Part shown: one piece after another, positions 1-9,740 of the stretch
Position numbering within the stretch: position 1 is the first letter of the stretch
Layout of the letters: every line of letters starts with the position of its first letter
Assembly (NCBI RefSeq): GCF_000712055.1
Contig: NZ_JOOA01000001.1
Coordinates: 866,339 to 930,338, forward strand
Direction of reading: 5' to 3'
DNA from: Ruminococcus sp. HUN007
GTDB taxonomy: Bacteria > Bacillota > Clostridia > Oscillospirales > Ruminococcaceae
DNA: 64,000 bases
Position numbers and translations under genes: made by a program
The notes under the pieces: generated by a model
What the model was told of the DNA's origin: nothing
Seen by the model: the letters and a program-made list of their open reading frames with translations, nothing else
Database searches by the model: none

Positions 1-1
1 A

Positions 2-1042
2 TACGAGATCTTCCAGCTCGACCACACAGGTCCTACTATCCTTGGTACAACAGAAACATTCAAGCAGTACTTCAGCGTTCGTAAGTCAAAGAGAACATCA
101 GGTACTATTACAGTATCAGATCACTTCAAGGCTTGGGCAGCTGCAGGCTGGAACATAGGTAATCTTACAGAAGTTGCCCTCAACGTTGAAGGCTGGGAGA
201 GCAGCGGTAAGGCTACAGTATCAAAGCTCACAATCGGTACAGGCAGCGGCGAACAGCAGCAGACAACTCAGAACCCTCAGCAGCAGAACCCATGGCAGCA
301 GCAGAACCCTCAGCAGGGTCAGCAGCAGGTTCCTCAGCAGACTGCTAAGTCTACTGGTTCAAAGGGTAAGGTTCAGAACGGTGTATGGACATCAGATGCT
401 GACGTTTCATGGATCGATGCTTCAAAGCCAATGGTTGCGATTGCATTTGATGACGGCCCGATAGCTAACTCACAGAATCCTGGCAGAATTCACAACGCTC
501 TTACAAAGAACGGCTTCCACGCTACATTCTTCTACTGGGGCGAAAGAATCCGCGGCAACGAACAGGAAATCAAAAATGCATTCAATGCAGGTTTCGAAGT
601 AGCTAACCACAGCTGGACTCATCCGAACCTCACTCAACAGGGTGACAAGGGTAAGAGCGAATATCAGAAGTGTAAGCAGGCTCTCGATGCTATCATCGGC
701 GGTGACAATGATTACCTCTTAAGACCTCCTTACCTTAACTTTGATTCAGGCGTAGGTCAGGCAGTAGGTGTTCCTTGCCCGAACTGCGGTCTTGATACAA
801 AGGACTGGGACGGTGCTTCAAAGGATCAGATCCTCAACACTCTCAAGTCTGCTCTTTCAAACGGATCACTCAGAAACAAGGTTGTTCTCTGCCACGAAAA
901 CTATGACACAACAGCAGGCGCTATGGAAGAATTCCTTCCATACCTCAAGAGCCAGGGCTGGCAGTGTGTAACAGTTTCAGAAATGTTCAAGGCACAGGGC
1001 AAGACAATGCAGGCTGGTCAGCTTTATAACGAATGCAAATAA
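2..1042 (+). CDS. Bifunctional xylanase/deacetylase: GH11 C-terminus, Gln-rich linker, CE4 domain (5' partial)
   Basis: The gene is cut by the left window edge; reading frame 2 is open from base 2. The first ~80 residues match the C-terminal half of GH11 endo-xylanases (YEIFQLDHTGP, QYFSVRKSKRTSGTI, HFKAWAAAGWN, then a Trp-rich final strand). A linker of ~45 residues rich in Gln, Asn and Pro follows. From about base 410 comes a CE4 polysaccharide deacetylase domain with its metal and catalytic motifs: FDDGP, HSWTHP, RPPY, DTKDWDG and LCHE. The predicted action is cleavage of xylan backbone plus removal of acetyl groups, outside the cell. No dockerin follows the CE4 domain; the frame stops after a C-terminal NECK. 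The signal peptide and the rest of GH11 lie outside the window. Using the ATG at 431 as the start would wrongly drop the xylanase part. Confidence 0.9.
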   Translation, partial: YEIFQLDHTGPTILGTTETFKQYFSVRKSKRTSGTITVSDHFKAWAAAGWNIGNLTEVALNVEGWESSGKATVSKLTIGTGSGEQQQTTQNPQQQNPWQQQNPQQGQQQVPQQTAKSTGSKGKVQNGVWTSDADVSWIDASKPMVAIAFDDGPIANSQNPGRIHNALTKNGFHATFFYWGERIRGNEQEIKNAFNAGFEVANHSWTHPNLTQQGDKGKSEYQKCKQALDAIIGGDNDYLLRPPYLNFDSGVGQAVGVPCPNCGLDTKDWDGASKDQILNTLKSALSNGSLRNKVVLCHENYDTTAGAMEEFLPYLKSQGWQCVTVSEMFKAQGKTMQAGQLYNECK

Positions 1043-1082
1043 TCACTAAACTGTTATAAGCAAATCAGATTCAAAAACATCA

Positions 1083-1114
1083 GGCTCTCCGGAATTTATT
1101 CCGGAGAGCCTTTT
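1083..1114 (+). terminator. Rho-independent terminator of the GH11-CE4 gene
   Basis: A 12-bp perfect stem (GGCTCTCCGGAA with its complement) and a 4-nt loop are followed by TTTT, 41 bases after the stop codon. Confidence 0.85.
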
Positions 1115-1128
1115 GATATATCTGAGTA

Positions 1129-1206
1129 TTAAGGAAACGCTGATATATTCATAAATCAGCGTGGGGCTCCTGGGTGAAGCCGGATTTCCGATTAGTCTTT
1201 CCTTAA
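1129..1206. repeat. Dispersed palindromic intergenic repeat, short copy
   Basis: Begins TTAAGGAAACGCTGAT and ends TCTTTCCTTAA, with the inner ATAAATCAGCGTG and GAAGCCGGATTTCC blocks seen in the longer copies at 9741, 11421, 14059, 57276, 61819 and 62836. It is shorter than the others and lacks the central GGGGCTTCGCCCC hairpin. It lies between the converging GH11-CE4 and LysR genes. Confidence 0.75.
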
Positions 1207-1227
1207 AGTTTTTGTTTATTTCATTGA

Positions 1228-2192
1228 TTATTTCCATGTACCCATTCCTATGAGTTCTCTTAAAGTATTGCAGAACTCAAGTGCAGGTGCTGAAAGATAT
1301 TTATTCTTTTTATAGATCAGCTTTATATGCTTTTCTGCATCCTGATTACTGATAGCATAATAAGCAGGATGAGACGGTACTACAGCAAACTTTATGAATG
1401 TATCAGGCACAAACGCCACTCCTATCCCTTCACAGACAAATGAAAAAATAGTGTCAAGATTATTTGACTCTATTATGATCTCAGGAGAAAATCCGGCCGC
1501 CCTGCAGATTTTTTTTCAGATAGTTCTGGCTTGAATCGCTGTTGCTTCGGAAAATAAATTTCTCCTTTTTAAAAATATCCATTTTCAGTGTGTCTGATCT
1601 GAACAGTTTTTTCAGAATTGGTTTTTATATCTTCCGGAGTAAGCATGAACTCAGGATATTTCTTGTTCACTGCCCTGTTCATCGGAACAGCAAGATAAAG
1701 TTTTTCCATACACAGTACTTCTATGTTGAAAAGTTCTTCATCAGCTGATGAAGTTCCGATCATAAGGTCAATATCGCCCCGAAGCACACTGTCCTCAAGA
1801 TTACGGTAAGTATCTTCCTGGATCGTTATCCGAATGTCAGGATATTTACGATGAAACTGTTTAACTGTTTTTAAAAGCATGTTCGCAGCGTAAAACGGCG
1901 AAGTACCGATCCTGAGATTACCGTTTTTAAGTCCGGCCAGCTCATTGATCTTAAGCGTCATTTCATCTTCAAGCTCTTTCATACGGTTGGCAGTTTCAAT
2001 GAAGATCTTGCCTGCATCTGTAACTGTAATAGGAGACGAACTGCGGTCAAACAGTGTCACACCCATTGTCGTTTCAAGATTTATAATAAATTTACTTAAA
2101 GACGGCTGCGTAACAAACAACTTTTTAGCAGCTTTGGAAAAGCTTCGTTCTTCCGCAACTGCAAGAACATATTCTATCTGCTGTGGTGTCAT
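1228..2192 (-). pseudogene. LysR-family transcriptional regulator, interrupted by two homopolymer frameshifts
   Basis: Residues 1-60 form the LysR winged helix-turn-helix (MTPQQIEYVLAVAEERSFSK, then AAKKLFVTQPSLSKFI). An effector domain of the PBP2 type follows. The first frame runs to about residue 207 and stops just after a run of six T at 1607-1612. Removing one base there continues the frame through LFRSDTLKMDIFKKEK. A second extra base in the eight-T run at 1509-1516 must be removed to join the last segment, which ends ELIGMGTWK at 1228. The corrected protein would be about 320 residues, normal for the family. Both lesions are +1 in poly-T, so sequence error is more likely than decay. 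The target is unknown. A sulfur or nitrogen regulon is possible given the LysR-like dyads elsewhere in the window. Confidence 0.75.
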
Positions 2193-2436
2193 ATTTTTTC
2201 TCCATTACCCATACAATCTTACAGAGATCAGCATATCATCCGCTGTCACTCTGAATCTGTCATCTGTTCTGTAATACAACACGTACTAAAGAAAATGATG
2301 ATCAATCAACTAATCGTTCTAATGATCCCTATGATCATTTTCAATATAATTATAAACCGAAAATTAATTAAAGTCAAATATTTAAGAACAAATTAGCTGA
2401 AAATAGTTTGATACATATTTTTTACGAAAAAAATTC

Positions 2437-2465
2437 TTGACAATCCGCTTGTTTAGTGGTATAAT
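2437..2465 (+). promoter_or_regulatory. Consensus sigma-A promoter for the initiator tRNA
   Basis: TTGACA at 2437-2442, a 17-bp spacer, and TATAAT at 2460-2465: a perfect consensus 31 bases upstream of the tRNA 5' end. Confidence 0.9.
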
Positions 2466-2495
2466 TATAAGGCACTTGAAAAAGGGCACATATAT

Positions 2496-2572
<77 letters not shown>

Positions 2573-2577
2573 AATTC

Positions 2578-2612
2578 AAACCGTCTGAATCATGTATTCA
2601 GACGGTTTTCGT
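2578..2612 (+). terminator. Terminator after tRNA-fMet
   Basis: Stem ACCGTCTGAAT/ATTCAGACGGT with a short loop and a T-rich tail, directly after the tRNA. Confidence 0.85.
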
Positions 2613-2686
2613 TTGTAATCAAAAAGACTCGTCAAACAGGTTGTTTTTATATGTTAAACAACACCGATATGTCAGGAGGTTTATAC

Positions 2687-4306
2687 TTGCAGTCATTTTT
2701 AAAAAACAAAAAAGATCTTCTATACTTCTCCACCGCTGCGGTTCTTGCAGCAGTACACATTGTCATTATTCTTATGATCAGAATACGCATGCCGTATTTC
2801 CTTGATTCAGATATGTCAAGTGAACTGCTGCTAAGCAGAATTCTTTCAGAGGAACACTCTTTAATGAGTAAAAACTGGTTCTATTCGACTGAACTGCGCG
2901 TGCTGAACACTCAGCTTGTATATACTTTCTTCTTTAATTTTACAAATAGCTGGCATCGTGTCAGACTGCTTTCGGACGCTGTGCTTCACTGCTTGCTTTC
3001 CGGAAGTGTTATCTTCTTCTGCAGAAAAGCCGGAATAAGACGGTATTCATTCTGCAATGCGATATGCGCTGTCTCCTCTTTGTCAGTCACATATTTTCTG
3101 ATAATCGCAATGGGGTGCTACTATATTCCTCATATTGCAATATCTTTTCTGACACTGGCATTAGCTTTCATGAGCAGCGAATCCGGTAAAAAGAAAAAAA
3201 TATCCGCGCTTACCGTACTTTCACTCCTCTCATTCGCTGCCGGAGCCGGAGGAGTACGTCAGCTGGTAATTACATATCTTCCGCTGACTGCCGCAGTTAT
3301 GATCCTCTGCTGCAATACTGTCTACAGAGAAGGTCTGTCATCTGCACGTAAGTCAGCATATTCCGCTCTTATTCCTGCTGCTCTTACTTCACTTTTATCC
3401 GGCGGTGCCGGCTGTATCGTAAACAGCCGCGTACTTTCCGGTATATATCATTTCAAGGAATGGGACACGATCCGCTTTAAGCAGGCCGATCCTGACAGAA
3501 TATCACAGGTAATATTTGATTTCTTTACTTCTCTGGGGTTTACGACCGGTGACCTTACGGTAAAGAATCTTGTTTCAAACTGCTGTTTCGGAATTCTGCT
3601 TCTTCTTACTGTATGGGCCGTTTCTGTCGGACTGAGGCAGACATCCGGCTCCTGTTTCAGACTTCTTACTGTATTTTTTATATGCAATACTGCAGTTTTC
3701 ATCCTTCTGTACACCCTTACGGATATGCCTTATACCGCCAGATACAATTTCCCTGTGATCATATTCTCCTTCCCGCTTATCACTATGGCCATACATGAAG
3801 CAGACCTGAAAATGATGCCGGCTGTATCAAGACAGATACTGTCATTCATCCTTATGGGTTCTGTGCTGATCAAATCCGGTATTGTTCACAGTGATCTGAG
3901 AAACTTCGTCAAGACTCCTCCGGTTCATGAAGTGGCGGAATTTATAAACAATTCCGATTACAGATACGGATACGCGACCTTCTGGAACGGAAATGTGCTC
4001 ACAGAACTTACAAACGGAAAGGCCGAAATGTACTTATGGCGCTCATCCGGAAATGACGGCAGTGAATTTTCAAGCACAAAAGATCCTGACGACTTATATG
4101 AATGGCTGCAGAAAGCCGAACATGTCACTTCCCCGCCGGACGGAAAGGTGTTCGTTCTTTACAGAAAAAATGAAATCGAACACTGCGGATGGAAAGAACA
4201 CATTCTTCCGGAAGACCTGATATTTGAAACAGCGGAATATGAAGTGTACGGCTTTGAAAGCCATGATGAAATGATGTCCGTATATACGACCGATAACAAT
4301 AAATAG
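2687..4306 (+). CDS. Polytopic membrane protein of unknown function, possible GT-C-type glycosyltransferase
   Basis: About 540 residues with roughly 10-11 hydrophobic segments (for example FSTAAVLAAVHIVIILMI, SVTYFLIIAMGCYYIPHIAI, LLTVFFICNTAVFILLYTL) and a soluble C-terminal domain of ~140 residues rich in charged and aromatic residues. An acidic loop after the first membrane segment (YFLDSDMSSELLLS) is compatible with the Asp-containing first loop of GT-C glycosyltransferases, but no family motif is certain. The frame is open from inside the tRNA. The best start is TTG at 2687, seven bases after AGGAGG at 2674-2679; ATG at 2651 is in frame but has no ribosome-binding site. The gene probably has its own promoter, since a terminator separates it from the tRNA. 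Confidence 0.6.
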   Translation: MQSFLKNKKDLLYFSTAAVLAAVHIVIILMIRIRMPYFLDSDMSSELLLSRILSEEHSLMSKNWFYSTELRVLNTQLVYTFFFNFTNSWHRVRLLSDAVLHCLLSGSVIFFCRKAGIRRYSFCNAICAVSSLSVTYFLIIAMGCYYIPHIAISFLTLALAFMSSESGKKKKISALTVLSLLSFAAGAGGVRQLVITYLPLTAAVMILCCNTVYREGLSSARKSAYSALIPAALTSLLSGGAGCIVNSRVLSGIYHFKEWDTIRFKQADPDRISQVIFDFFTSLGFTTGDLTVKNLVSNCCFGILLLLTVWAVSVGLRQTSGSCFRLLTVFFICNTAVFILLYTLTDMPYTARYNFPVIIFSFPLITMAIHEADLKMMPAVSRQILSFILMGSVLIKSGIVHSDLRNFVKTPPVHEVAEFINNSDYRYGYATFWNGNVLTELTNGKAEMYLWRSSGNDGSEFSSTKDPDDLYEWLQKAEHVTSPPDGKVFVLYRKNEIEHCGWKEHILPEDLIFETAEYEVYGFESHDEMMSVYTTDNNK

Positions 4307-4332
4307 AACCTAAACCTGACTTGAAGATATAA

Positions 4333-4379
4333 AAAAATGAGTCAACTGCCGAGCATATCACTTGACAGTTGACTCATTT
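4333..4379. terminator. Terminator hairpin after the membrane protein gene
   Basis: AAATGAGTCAACTG and CAGTTGACTCATTT form a long stem. A-rich sequence on the left and T-rich on the right would let it work in both directions. Confidence 0.75.
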
Positions 4380-4399
4380 GCTTTAACAATGCCGCCCAT

Positions 4400-4614
4400 T
4401 TATAATGAACAATCCGGAGTAAACGTTTCTGTTGTCACAGTATCATTTCCAATCTCACAGGATACTGTAACAAAGCCAGGGTCAATACCCAAATTTTTCC
4501 CTATAAACACGTATCCCTCTCCGTATTTGTCAATTAATCTTTCACATGTTACATGTATTCCTCCAATTTATTACATACATATTCTTCATCATCGCAAACT
4601 GCAAATCTAAGCAT
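4400..4614 (-). pseudogene. Remnant of a response-regulator receiver domain and adjacent degenerate coding sequence
   Basis: On the minus strand from ATG at 4614, 21 codons read MLRFAVCDDEEYVCNKLEEY and then stop. This is the opening of an AgrA/LytTR-type receiver domain (acidic pair CDDE after the first strand). The following bases down to 4400 stay open in another frame (CERLIDKYGEGYVFIGKNLG and on to FTPDCSL) but have no start. The rest of the regulator is missing. The 4615-4782 stretch to the next gene shows only AT-rich sequence. Confidence 0.45.
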
Positions 4615-4782
4615 TTTCTTCACCTCTGCAGTCAATGATACCATATAATCAGAGGTTATTCAAGAATTTCTTTCTCCATCATGCCGGACCAAGTTATTTC
4701 ATAACCGCTTGATTTAAAAAGCATTATATAGTAAAATATTATTATAGTAAAAACTTTTTTTCGGAATGGCGGTGATATTTTT

Positions 4783-6340
4783 TTGGCCAAGAATTTTAAT
4801 ATTACAGGTACTTGTTTTCCTGAAGTTCATTACATGGTAGATATAACCGAAAGACTTGAAACGATCAGAAAAATGATAGACGACGGAAACTACTTTATCA
4901 TAAACCGCGGTCGTCAGTATGGAAAAAACCACTACTCTTCATGCATTAAAACGTTTTTTATCTGATGATCACACTGTTATATCTCTTGATTTTCAGACAA
5001 TGGATACCGAGGACTTTGCTAATTCGGCAAATTTCTGTGCAGCTTTCGCTGAAGAACTTATTGATTCACTCGATGAAAATACATGTATTTCCGAAGAACG
5101 ATTAAAAGAATTCGAAGATATTGCCGGCGGTAAACCTGCAAGAATGGCTTCCCTGTTCAAAATCATCAGTAAATGGTGTGAAGAATCTGAAAAGCCTTTA
5201 GTGCTGATGATTGACGAAGTTGATAACGCATCAAACAATCAGGTTTTTCTCGATTTTCTGTCCCAGCTTCGTGCTGCTTATTTAAACAGAAGTGAAAAAG
5301 CTACATTTAAGTCAGTAATTCTCGCCGGAGTTTATGATGTAAGAAATCTCAAACTTAAGATTCGTGATGAAAATGAACATAAATACAACAGTCCGTGGAA
5401 CATTGCAGTTAACTTCAATGTTGATATGAATCTGACAGTCACCGGCATTACAGGTATGCTGAACGACTATGAAAAAGATCACAACACAGGAATGGATGTT
5501 GTTTCTGTTTCAAAGCTTATTTATGATTATACTTCCGGATATCCGGTACTTGTATCAAATATCTGCAAGCTTATTGACGAAGATATACACGAATGGACAA
5601 GTGACGGAATTATAAAAGCCGTAAATAATATTCTTACGATGAATACGCCTTTGTTTGAATCGCTTATAAATAAACTTGAAACATATCCGGATATGAAATC
5701 AAGTCTCTACAATATGCTTGTAAACGGTCAGAAATTGTCCTACAACCCTGATAACGAAGCTACAAAGCTGCTTCTTATGTTCGGATTTGTCAAAGTAGCG
5801 GATAATAGCATCGTCATAGCAAACAGGATCTTTGAAACGAGGCTTTACAATGATATGCTTACCTCTGAAGAAATAAAAGCTACTCCTATTGCCAGAGCCG
5901 GATCGTTTGACAAACCTGAATTTATAAAAGACGGAATACTTGATATTGAACTTATTTTCAGAAGATTTACCGAGCACTTCAAAGAAATATACGGCGAAAA
6001 TACGGACAGATTTATTGAAGAAGATGCACGGAAATGTTTTCTTGTTTATCTGCGACCAATTATAAACGGTATCGGCAACTATTATATTGAAGCACAAACC
6101 AGAGATAACCGCCGGATGGATATTGTAGTAGATTATCTTGGAAAACGCTATATCATAGAGCTTAAGATCTGGCATGGAAATAAATATAACGAAAACGGAG
6201 AAAAACAACTTTCCGACTATCTTGATTCCTTTAATCTCAAAAAAGGATATCTGCTCACTTTCAGCTTTAATAAAAATAAAGATTCAGGAGTTAAAACTAC
6301 CTTGTTTGAAGGTAAAACTATAGTAGAAGCTGTAGTTTGA
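4783..6340 (+). CDS. AAA-ATPase-like protein with C-terminal PD-(D/E)XK nuclease-like domain (one apparent frameshift)
   Basis: The N-terminus (TGTCFPEVHYMVDITERLE, then FIINRGRQYGKTTTLHAL) is the AAA-ATPase-like family often annotated with DUF1703. The Walker A GRQYGKTTT is only restored by deleting one A from the six-A run at 4923-4928; without that, the protein splits into a 60-residue piece and one starting at 4919. Walker B appears as LVLMIDEVDNAS. The C-terminus (RRMDIVVDYLGKRYIIELKIWHG) carries a PD-(D/E)XK-like D...ExK core. The corrected length is ~518 residues. The start is TTG at 4783, matching the family N-terminus, with a weak GGCGGTGA upstream. Members are widespread in gut Firmicutes and Bacteroidetes, often in several copies; their function is unproven. 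Confidence 0.85.
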
Positions 6341-6364
6341 GTATATCCGTTTCGCTTCGAAAAT

Positions 6365-6394
6365 GTACAGTTCACCCTGCAAGGTGAACTGTAC
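6365..6394. terminator. Hairpin after the AAA-ATPase gene
   Basis: GTACAGTTCACC and GGTGAACTGTAC form a perfect 12-bp stem with a 6-nt loop. It lacks a strong T tract, so it may only stabilise transcript ends. Confidence 0.5.
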
Positions 6395-6401
6395 TATCAA
6401 T

Positions 6402-6443
6402 AAAAAAATCAGCTGCACTTTATTCGTGCAGCTGATTTTTTAA
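6402..6443. terminator. Bidirectional terminator
   Basis: AAAAAATCAGCTGCAC and GTGCAGCTGATTTTTT form a stem flanked by A and T tracts, so it works in both directions between the convergent genes. Confidence 0.8.
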
Positions 6444-6507
6444 CCATTTCTGAAGTGCAGACCACTATAACTTCCTTCTAAACAACCGTAACCTCAAAAA
6501 CTTATGC

Positions 6508-6538
6508 AAAACAAAAACCGCAGGAAAACCTGCGGTTT
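6508..6538 (-). terminator. Terminator of the Na/phosphate transporter gene
   Basis: AAACCGCAGG and CCTGCGGTTT form the stem. On the minus strand it is followed by a T-rich tract, just past the stop at 6545. Confidence 0.8.
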
Positions 6539-6544
6539 GATTTT

Positions 6545-8314
6545 TTATACTTCTTCGAGTTTGTACTGAAGACTATATTCCTCAAAATTCTTGTTGTAGT
6601 CATTGAGGTTCTCAGCCTTGAACTTTTCGAGATACTCGTGAGTATCGTAAACGTCGTGGCTAAGTTCGATAGTTGCTACTGCAATGTTCGAACAGTGCGC
6701 GCCGATACGTTCGAAGTTTGTGAGAAGATCATTGAATGTAAATCCGTGATCGAGCGTACATTCGCCTGACTGGAGGCGCTTGACGTGTCTGATCTTGAGT
6801 TCGTCACAGAGATCACCGATAAGTTCGTCGAGAGGCTCTACCTTGTGTGCCTTGTCAAGGTCATTGTTGACATATGCCTCGATAGTTGTAACAACTATCG
6901 CAGATACTGCGGAAATTACTACGTTGAGTTCAGCCTGTGCCTTTTCGGAGAAGTTGAGCTTCTTGTCATAAATCTCTTTAGCACAGTTTGAGATGTTTAC
7001 AGCGTGGTCGCCGATTCGCTCGAAGTCACCGATCGTGTGAAGCATCTTCATGACTTCACGGCTCTGTTCCTGTGTAAGGTCAGCGCTTGTGATCTTGACG
7101 ATGTAGGTGCCGAGCTTGTCTTCGTACTTGTCGATGACGTCTTCCTTTTCCTGGATCTTTTTGTACTTGTCATCGGAATAGTCGTAAAGAAGATAGAACG
7201 CACGGGACATATTCTTTCTTGCTTTTCTTGCCATAGAGCTTACTGCATCCTTGCTCTGTGCAATTGCGATGGCCGGATGTGCAATGAACTTGTCTTCGAG
7301 GCGGTCGATCTCTGCATTGTCTTCCATATCCTCCGGGTTGTCCTTGAAGATAAGTGTAACTATCTTTTCAAGAACACTGATAAACGGGAACAGAATAACA
7401 ACTGTGGCAAATCTGAAAAGTGTGTTTACTGACGCGATGTACATCTTGTTCATTGTTGTATCCATTACGCTGAAATGAATAAAACTGTTTGCCAGATAGA
7501 ACACTGAACCGATTATCAGAACGCCCAGCACGTCGATGAGAAGATATACAAAAGCTGTTCTTTTGCCTGCAACGCTTGTTCCGAGAGCTGAAAGAAGTAC
7601 CGGAACTGCTGCACCGATAGCAATTCCCATTATTATCGGGAAGGCTATCTCGAATGAGATGGCTCCTGTAGAGGCAAGTGCCTGAAGGATACCGATGGTT
7701 GCTGATGCACTCTGAAGAACGCATGTGACCAGCATACCGAACAGAATACCTACAAGAGGATTTCTGAATGAAGTAAGAAGCTTAATAAATGCCGGTTCTT
7801 CCTTTAATACTGAAACTGATGTACTCATGGCGTCCATTCCTGTCATAAGAATGGCAAATCCCATGAGAATATTACCTACCGACTGTTTTGTCTTCTGTTT
7901 GCAGAACATCTTTAAATAAATACCTGCGATCGCTACCAGTCCTGTCAGCGTATCTGTGGAAAGAAGTGAAAGCAGACTTGATGATGAACCGCCTACATCA
8001 GAAAGACAGATGATCCATCCTGTTACAGATGTTCCTATAATCGCTCCCATTACGATACCGATGGCCTGTTTTACCTTCATCATACCGGAATTAACAAATC
8101 CGACTGTCATAATCGATGTAGCTGATGATGACTGAATGACTGCTGTAATACCTGTGCCCAGAAGCACACCCCTCAGCGGAGTTCCTGACAGCTTGTAGAG
8201 GATCATCTCCAGTTTACTGCCGGCTACAGCCTTAAGTCCGTCACCCATAAGTGTCATTCCGTAAAGGAACAGTGCCACTCCGCAAAGCAGAGCAATTACC
8301 ATTGAAATACCCAT
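6545..8314 (-). CDS. Na+/phosphate cotransporter family protein with C-terminal PhoU-like domain
   Basis: 589 residues. The N-terminal ~330 residues are hydrophobic and hold two inverted Na/Pi-cotransporter (NptA/PF02690) repeats, recognisable by the QSSSATSIMTVGFVNSG and LQSASATIGILQALAST signatures. Residues ~350-570 form a soluble helical PhoU-like domain (MARKARKNMSRAF, MLHTIGDFERIGDHAVNI, TNFERIGAHCSNIAVA). The family imports phosphate with sodium across the cytoplasmic membrane, and the PhoU part is thought to regulate it. It is monocistronic, with its own terminator and an AT-rich upstream region. Confidence 0.93.
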   Translation of the reverse strand: MGISMVIALLCGVALFLYGMTLMGDGLKAVAGSKLEMILYKLSGTPLRGVLLGTGITAVIQSSSATSIMTVGFVNSGMMKVKQAIGIVMGAIIGTSVTGWIICLSDVGGSSSSLLSLLSTDTLTGLVAIAGIYLKMFCKQKTKQSVGNILMGFAILMTGMDAMSTSVSVLKEEPAFIKLLTSFRNPLVGILFGMLVTCVLQSASATIGILQALASTGAISFEIAFPIIMGIAIGAAVPVLLSALGTSVAGKRTAFVYLLIDVLGVLIIGSVFYLANSFIHFSVMDTTMNKMYIASVNTLFRFATVVILFPFISVLEKIVTLIFKDNPEDMEDNAEIDRLEDKFIAHPAIAIAQSKDAVSSMARKARKNMSRAFYLLYDYSDDKYKKIQEKEDVIDKYEDKLGTYIVKITSADLTQEQSREVMKMLHTIGDFERIGDHAVNISNCAKEIYDKKLNFSEKAQAELNVVISAVSAIVVTTIEAYVNNDLDKAHKVEPLDELIGDLCDELKIRHVKRLQSGECTLDHGFTFNDLLTNFERIGAHCSNIAVATIELSHDVYDTHEYLEKFKAENLNDYNKNFEEYSLQYKLEEV

Positions 8315-8460
8315 TTTGAACCATTACTTTCCTGAAAATTCAATTTTCATATTCTTTAAATCTTTTTTTATTTGTCCATATATATTTATATCATATTTCA
8401 GGGAAATTGTAAATCCTTTTTTTTTAAAAAAAATTGATATAATTGTGTCTTTAAAATGAA

Positions 8461-8492
8461 AAGAAGAACAGCCTTATGGGACTGTTCTTCTT
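8461..8492 (-). terminator. Terminator of the UDP-sugar pyrophosphorylase gene
   Basis: AAGAAGAACAG and CTGTTCTTCTT form a stem just beyond the stop codon at 8498. Confidence 0.75.
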
Positions 8493-8497
8493 ATTTG

Positions 8498-9721
8498 TCA
8501 AATTATTACGCCGTTGTATTTTAAAAGCTCCCTCGCAGTGTCAACAGAGTCAACACCTTCCTTGTTCTTTACAGGAGCGAACTCTTTCTTTCTGTCAACT
8601 TCATAGGCAAGACAGCTGTGCTGGAGTTTTACCATGTCAAGAACAAGTGTTTCAAATTTATATGCATTCGGTTCCTCAGGACATACTACACTGCCGTTTT
8701 CATCGATATGCTTTATCTTCTTGAAAGCACGGTGAAGAGGAAGTCGCATGTCAATTATGTCATTTAGTCTGTTCACATGGAATACATAGTTGAGGATAAC
8801 GCCCCAGTTATATGAAAGAACACCGTTTTCATCGCGGCTCTTTATCATATCATCTGTCATTTCATAATATTCAACGATGGAAGGTCTGCCGTCTTCAAGA
8901 CACATAACTCCAACGCGTTCTTCAGGAGCTGCCTTGGCCACTACCTTGGCGCCTGACTGTTTTCCTGATTCAATAACTGCACCGATAAAGCACGGATCAG
9001 CCATACGCTGAAGCACGTTGTCAACAGCAAATACGTTGAGCCATTCTATTCCGCGTTTTTCAAGTGTTTCTGAAATGCCGGACCTGATCATCGAAGCATA
9101 CCAGCCGCCGTTTCCGTTAGGTGCAGTAGACACTACGCCCTTGTCTGAAAGCATGAGTTTTCCTTCAGTATCAACTGTAGGAAGCTGTTCCTGAATGAAA
9201 AAGCTGATATGATCTGCGTCATAGCCGAAATAATTATGTTCCGCAAGAAATTCTCTTGTATCACGGTCATTGTCAGCACTGGTCATGATGAAAAGCGGAA
9301 CAAAAACGCCTGCTTCCTTTACAACGTCAAGAAGATTGTTGATCAGACATTCGAATATATAAAGTTCCCTGCTTACGCCGATATTGAACATTCCCTTAGG
9401 CTTGTCAAAACCAAGGCGGCTTCCCTGTCCTCCTGCAAGAAGAACACATCCTACCCTGCCTTTTTTAATGGCGTCAAGGCCTGCGGCCAGATATTTTTCG
9501 CGGTTATTTTCAATGTCAGCTACAGTTTTTACATCTTCCGGTCTCATCGGAGTGATGCATCCTCTTTCTTCCTCAGCTCCTGTTTCGTCAAGGACGGAAA
9601 AATCAAGGTCATCGATCTGTCCGAGTAATTTTTTCTGTTCATCTGCCGAAAGTTCTTCATAATGTCTTAAAAGATGTGTCTGTTCTAAACCTGTAAGCTT
9701 TTCTGTTATTTCTTTTTTCAT
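8498..9721 (-). CDS. UTP-dependent sugar-1-phosphate uridylyltransferase (UDPGP family)
   Basis: 407 residues, the usual length for bacterial members of the UDP-sugar/UDP-GlcNAc pyrophosphorylase family. The nucleotide-binding signature VLLAGGQGSRLGFDKPKGMF lies near residue 95. PNGNGGWYASM near residue 200 and the following VFAVDNVLQRMADP are the sugar and metal-binding segments. The enzyme would make UDP-glucose or UDP-N-acetylglucosamine from UTP and the sugar 1-phosphate in the cytosol, supplying wall and polysaccharide synthesis. The exact sugar cannot be told from sequence. The start ATG at 9721 has a GGGAG ribosome-binding site. Confidence 0.88.
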   Translation of the reverse strand: MKKEITEKLTGLEQTHLLRHYEELSADEQKKLLGQIDDLDFSVLDETGAEEERGCITPMRPEDVKTVADIENNREKYLAAGLDAIKKGRVGCVLLAGGQGSRLGFDKPKGMFNIGVSRELYIFECLINNLLDVVKEAGVFVPLFIMTSADNDRDTREFLAEHNYFGYDADHISFFIQEQLPTVDTEGKLMLSDKGVVSTAPNGNGGWYASMIRSGISETLEKRGIEWLNVFAVDNVLQRMADPCFIGAVIESGKQSGAKVVAKAAPEERVGVMCLEDGRPSIVEYYEMTDDMIKSRDENGVLSYNWGVILNYVFHVNRLNDIIDMRLPLHRAFKKIKHIDENGSVVCPEEPNAYKFETLVLDMVKLQHSCLAYEVDRKKEFAPVKNKEGVDSVDTARELLKYNGVII

Positions 9722-9740
9722 GTTTTCTCCCTGTTTATTC

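Noticed and set aside
5699..6208. Antisense open frame of 169 codons opposite the AAA-ATPase gene
   Set aside because: The composition is a shadow of the conserved gene on the other strand, with no start signal.
7004..7432. Antisense open frame of 142 codons opposite the phosphate transporter
   Set aside because: It lacks a ribosome-binding site and reads opposite a well-supported conserved gene.
9209..9628. Antisense open frame of 139 codons opposite the UDP-sugar pyrophosphorylase
   Set aside because: Same reason: no ribosome-binding site, and the opposite strand carries a conserved enzyme.
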